The notes under the pieces: model-generated
What the model was told of the DNA's origin: nothing
Databases searched by the model: none
Seen by the model: only the letters and a program-made list of their open reading frames with translations
Translations under genes and position numbers: made by a program
Shown: positions 62,942 to 64,000 of the stretch, in pieces
How positions within the stretch are numbered: position 1 is the stretch's first letter
How the letters are laid out: the number at the start of each line of letters is the position of its first letter
Assembly: GCA_025094145.1 (NCBI GenBank)
Contig: JALLLS010000004.1
Span: 620,001-684,000, forward strand
DNA: 64,000 nt
DNA from: Spinellus fusiger
Taxonomy: Eukaryota > Mucoromycota > Mucoromycetes > Mucorales > Phycomycetaceae
Direction: 5' to 3'

Positions 62942-63160
62942 AAATAAAGTATATCCACATGTAGATTATATACACCACTCAGCTGGTACTTTTATACATT
63001 ATTCAATAGACTTGTTCCTTTATGCAATTCACTACTTGTGTACTGTCATTTATTTGAGTTTCAATATTGTTTATAGGTGTTAGTAGCCATTGTTATTTTA
63101 GTTTCTTCCTCTTTCTCTCTTCTTTTTCTTCATCCATCCATCCATCCATCTGTTCACAGT

Positions 63161-64000
63161 ATGGTAAGTGTATGCCAAAGGATATCGACAACAAGAGCCG
63201 TCTCTTGATCTTCTAGTGTGATGATATCTTTATCATTGCCCGTACGCCTGGAAACACCATAGCCACCAATGCTATCCTAGTGTATTTGGCACAATGGATT
63301 AGAATTGGTGAATTTGATGTCCTCCAATTCCACAGAACAAGGCCCCTTGGTTTACCCTACACCCTACTCTACTTTTATTTCCCATTTCTCTAGCATAGAA
63401 AAAATACTAGTGTGTGTGTGTGTGTGTGCGTGCGGGAGGGGGTTGATATTAGGACAACACCTTTTCCCCTTTTTCCCTTTTCTTGTAACGGTGGTATTCT
63501 ATTCTGTGGAAGGTGTATAAAGAATAGGAGAAAAGAGAGAATAGGAAGGCCCTTTCCCTCTTTCCCTCTCTCTCTTTCTCTCCTTTCTTTCGTGGGCTGA
63601 GTTGCGCTATTATCACTTGGAATTTATAGTTTTCTATATCTTCCTATGTGTGTATAGCAAAAACTACTAGAGTGTCGTTGATCAGAGTTGTGAATTTTAT
63701 ATTTGAATCTGATCAATTTATACACTCAATGACAGCCTCCCGCAACAAAGAAGTCTGTTGGCAAGAAAGTTGCCCCTGCTCCTTACCCTATCAAGGGAAA
63801 GCAGACTACCAAGGCCCCCGTGAACCCTCTCATTGAGAAGCGCCCCAAGAACTTTGGTATTGGTCAGGATGTCCAACACAAGCGCGATGTCTCTCGCTTC
63901 GTCAAGTGGCCCGCATACGTCCGTCTTCAGCGCCAGAAGAAAATCATCTACCAGCGCCTCAAGGTCCCCCCTGCTCTGAACCAGTTCACCCAAGTGTTGG
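63161..64000 (+). CDS. RPL8: Large-subunit ribosomal protein eL8 (L7a), 5' part
   Basis: Exon 2 from 63736 to the window edge reads [20 protein letters not shown], then [20 protein letters not shown] and [20 protein letters not shown], the eL8/L7a N-terminus. It is rich in C-ending codons, as for a highly expressed gene. No in-frame ATG precedes it, but ATG at 63161-63163 is followed directly by GTAAGTG, giving an exon that ends right after the start codon and a 572-nt intron, a pattern common in fungal ribosomal protein genes. The coding part continues past the window. eL8 sits on the solvent side of the 60S subunit. A CATC repeat (about 63131-63150) lies just upstream. Confidence 0.85.

Noticed and set aside
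63205..63300. Box C/D snoRNA candidate in the eL8 intron
   Set aside because: A GTGATGA box is present but no CTGA box lies at a suitable distance, and no terminal stem was found.

Overview
The window looks like nuclear DNA of an early-diverging filamentous fungus, most likely Mucoromycota (Mucorales-like). It is AT-rich. Its genes carry many short introns (mostly 40-90 nt, GT...AG), and the relic mobile elements (Tc1/mariner with a Fanzor-like fragment, a DIRS-type tyrosine-recombinase retroelement, IS630-type and FAR1-like fragments) fit that group. This placement rests on gene structure and recognisable protein families; no database search was possible.

Layout. 1-535: 5' end of a mitochondrial PP2C phosphatase (Ptc7 type, minus strand), cut by the window edge. 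3.3-4.3 kb: copy 1 of a ~1 kb non-coding transposon. 4.9-12.5 kb: a gene-dense block with a vezatin-like gene, SURF1/Shy1 (minus), a Nop6-like RRM protein, an unrecognised membrane protein and a syntaxin. 12.6-19.7 kb: two identical-length (991 bp) inverted copies of the same ~1 kb element flank a dead DIRS-like retroelement and an IS630-type transposase relic. 22.0-23.0 kb: a broken retroelement ORF1. 23.8-24.6 kb: a dienelactone hydrolase-family gene. 26.9-28.4 kb: a dead Tc1/mariner transposase followed by a Fanzor (eukaryotic TnpB homologue) C-terminal relic. 28.6-29.6 kb: a zinc-finger/DUF3020 protein. 29.6-41.3 kb: an 11.7 kb gene-poor, AT-rich stretch. 41.3-43.7 kb: an ADF-H plus PH domain protein. 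45.4-47.0 kb: an RluA-family tRNA pseudouridine synthase. 47.6-49.5 kb: a two-RRM RBMS-like protein. 50.7-55.2 kb: miniature transposons and a second dead Tc1 transposase. 55.6-56.8 kb: an OCIA-domain protein. 57.0-59.7 kb: an MFS sugar transporter. 61.0-62.9 kb: a GH47 alpha-mannosidase. 63.2 kb to the end: ribosomal protein eL8, partial.

The host genes are unrelated housekeeping genes with no obvious shared pathway, although three (Ptc7-like, SURF1, OCIA) point to mitochondria. The most unusual layer is a family of TA-flanked elements ending in CACACC...GGTGTG. At least six copies or fragments share their subterminal sequence with the right end of the Tc1/Fanzor relic. One copy has an end swapped from another subfamily. 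Splice sites below were placed by eye from reading frame and GT/AG signals, so individual exon edges may be off by a base or more.
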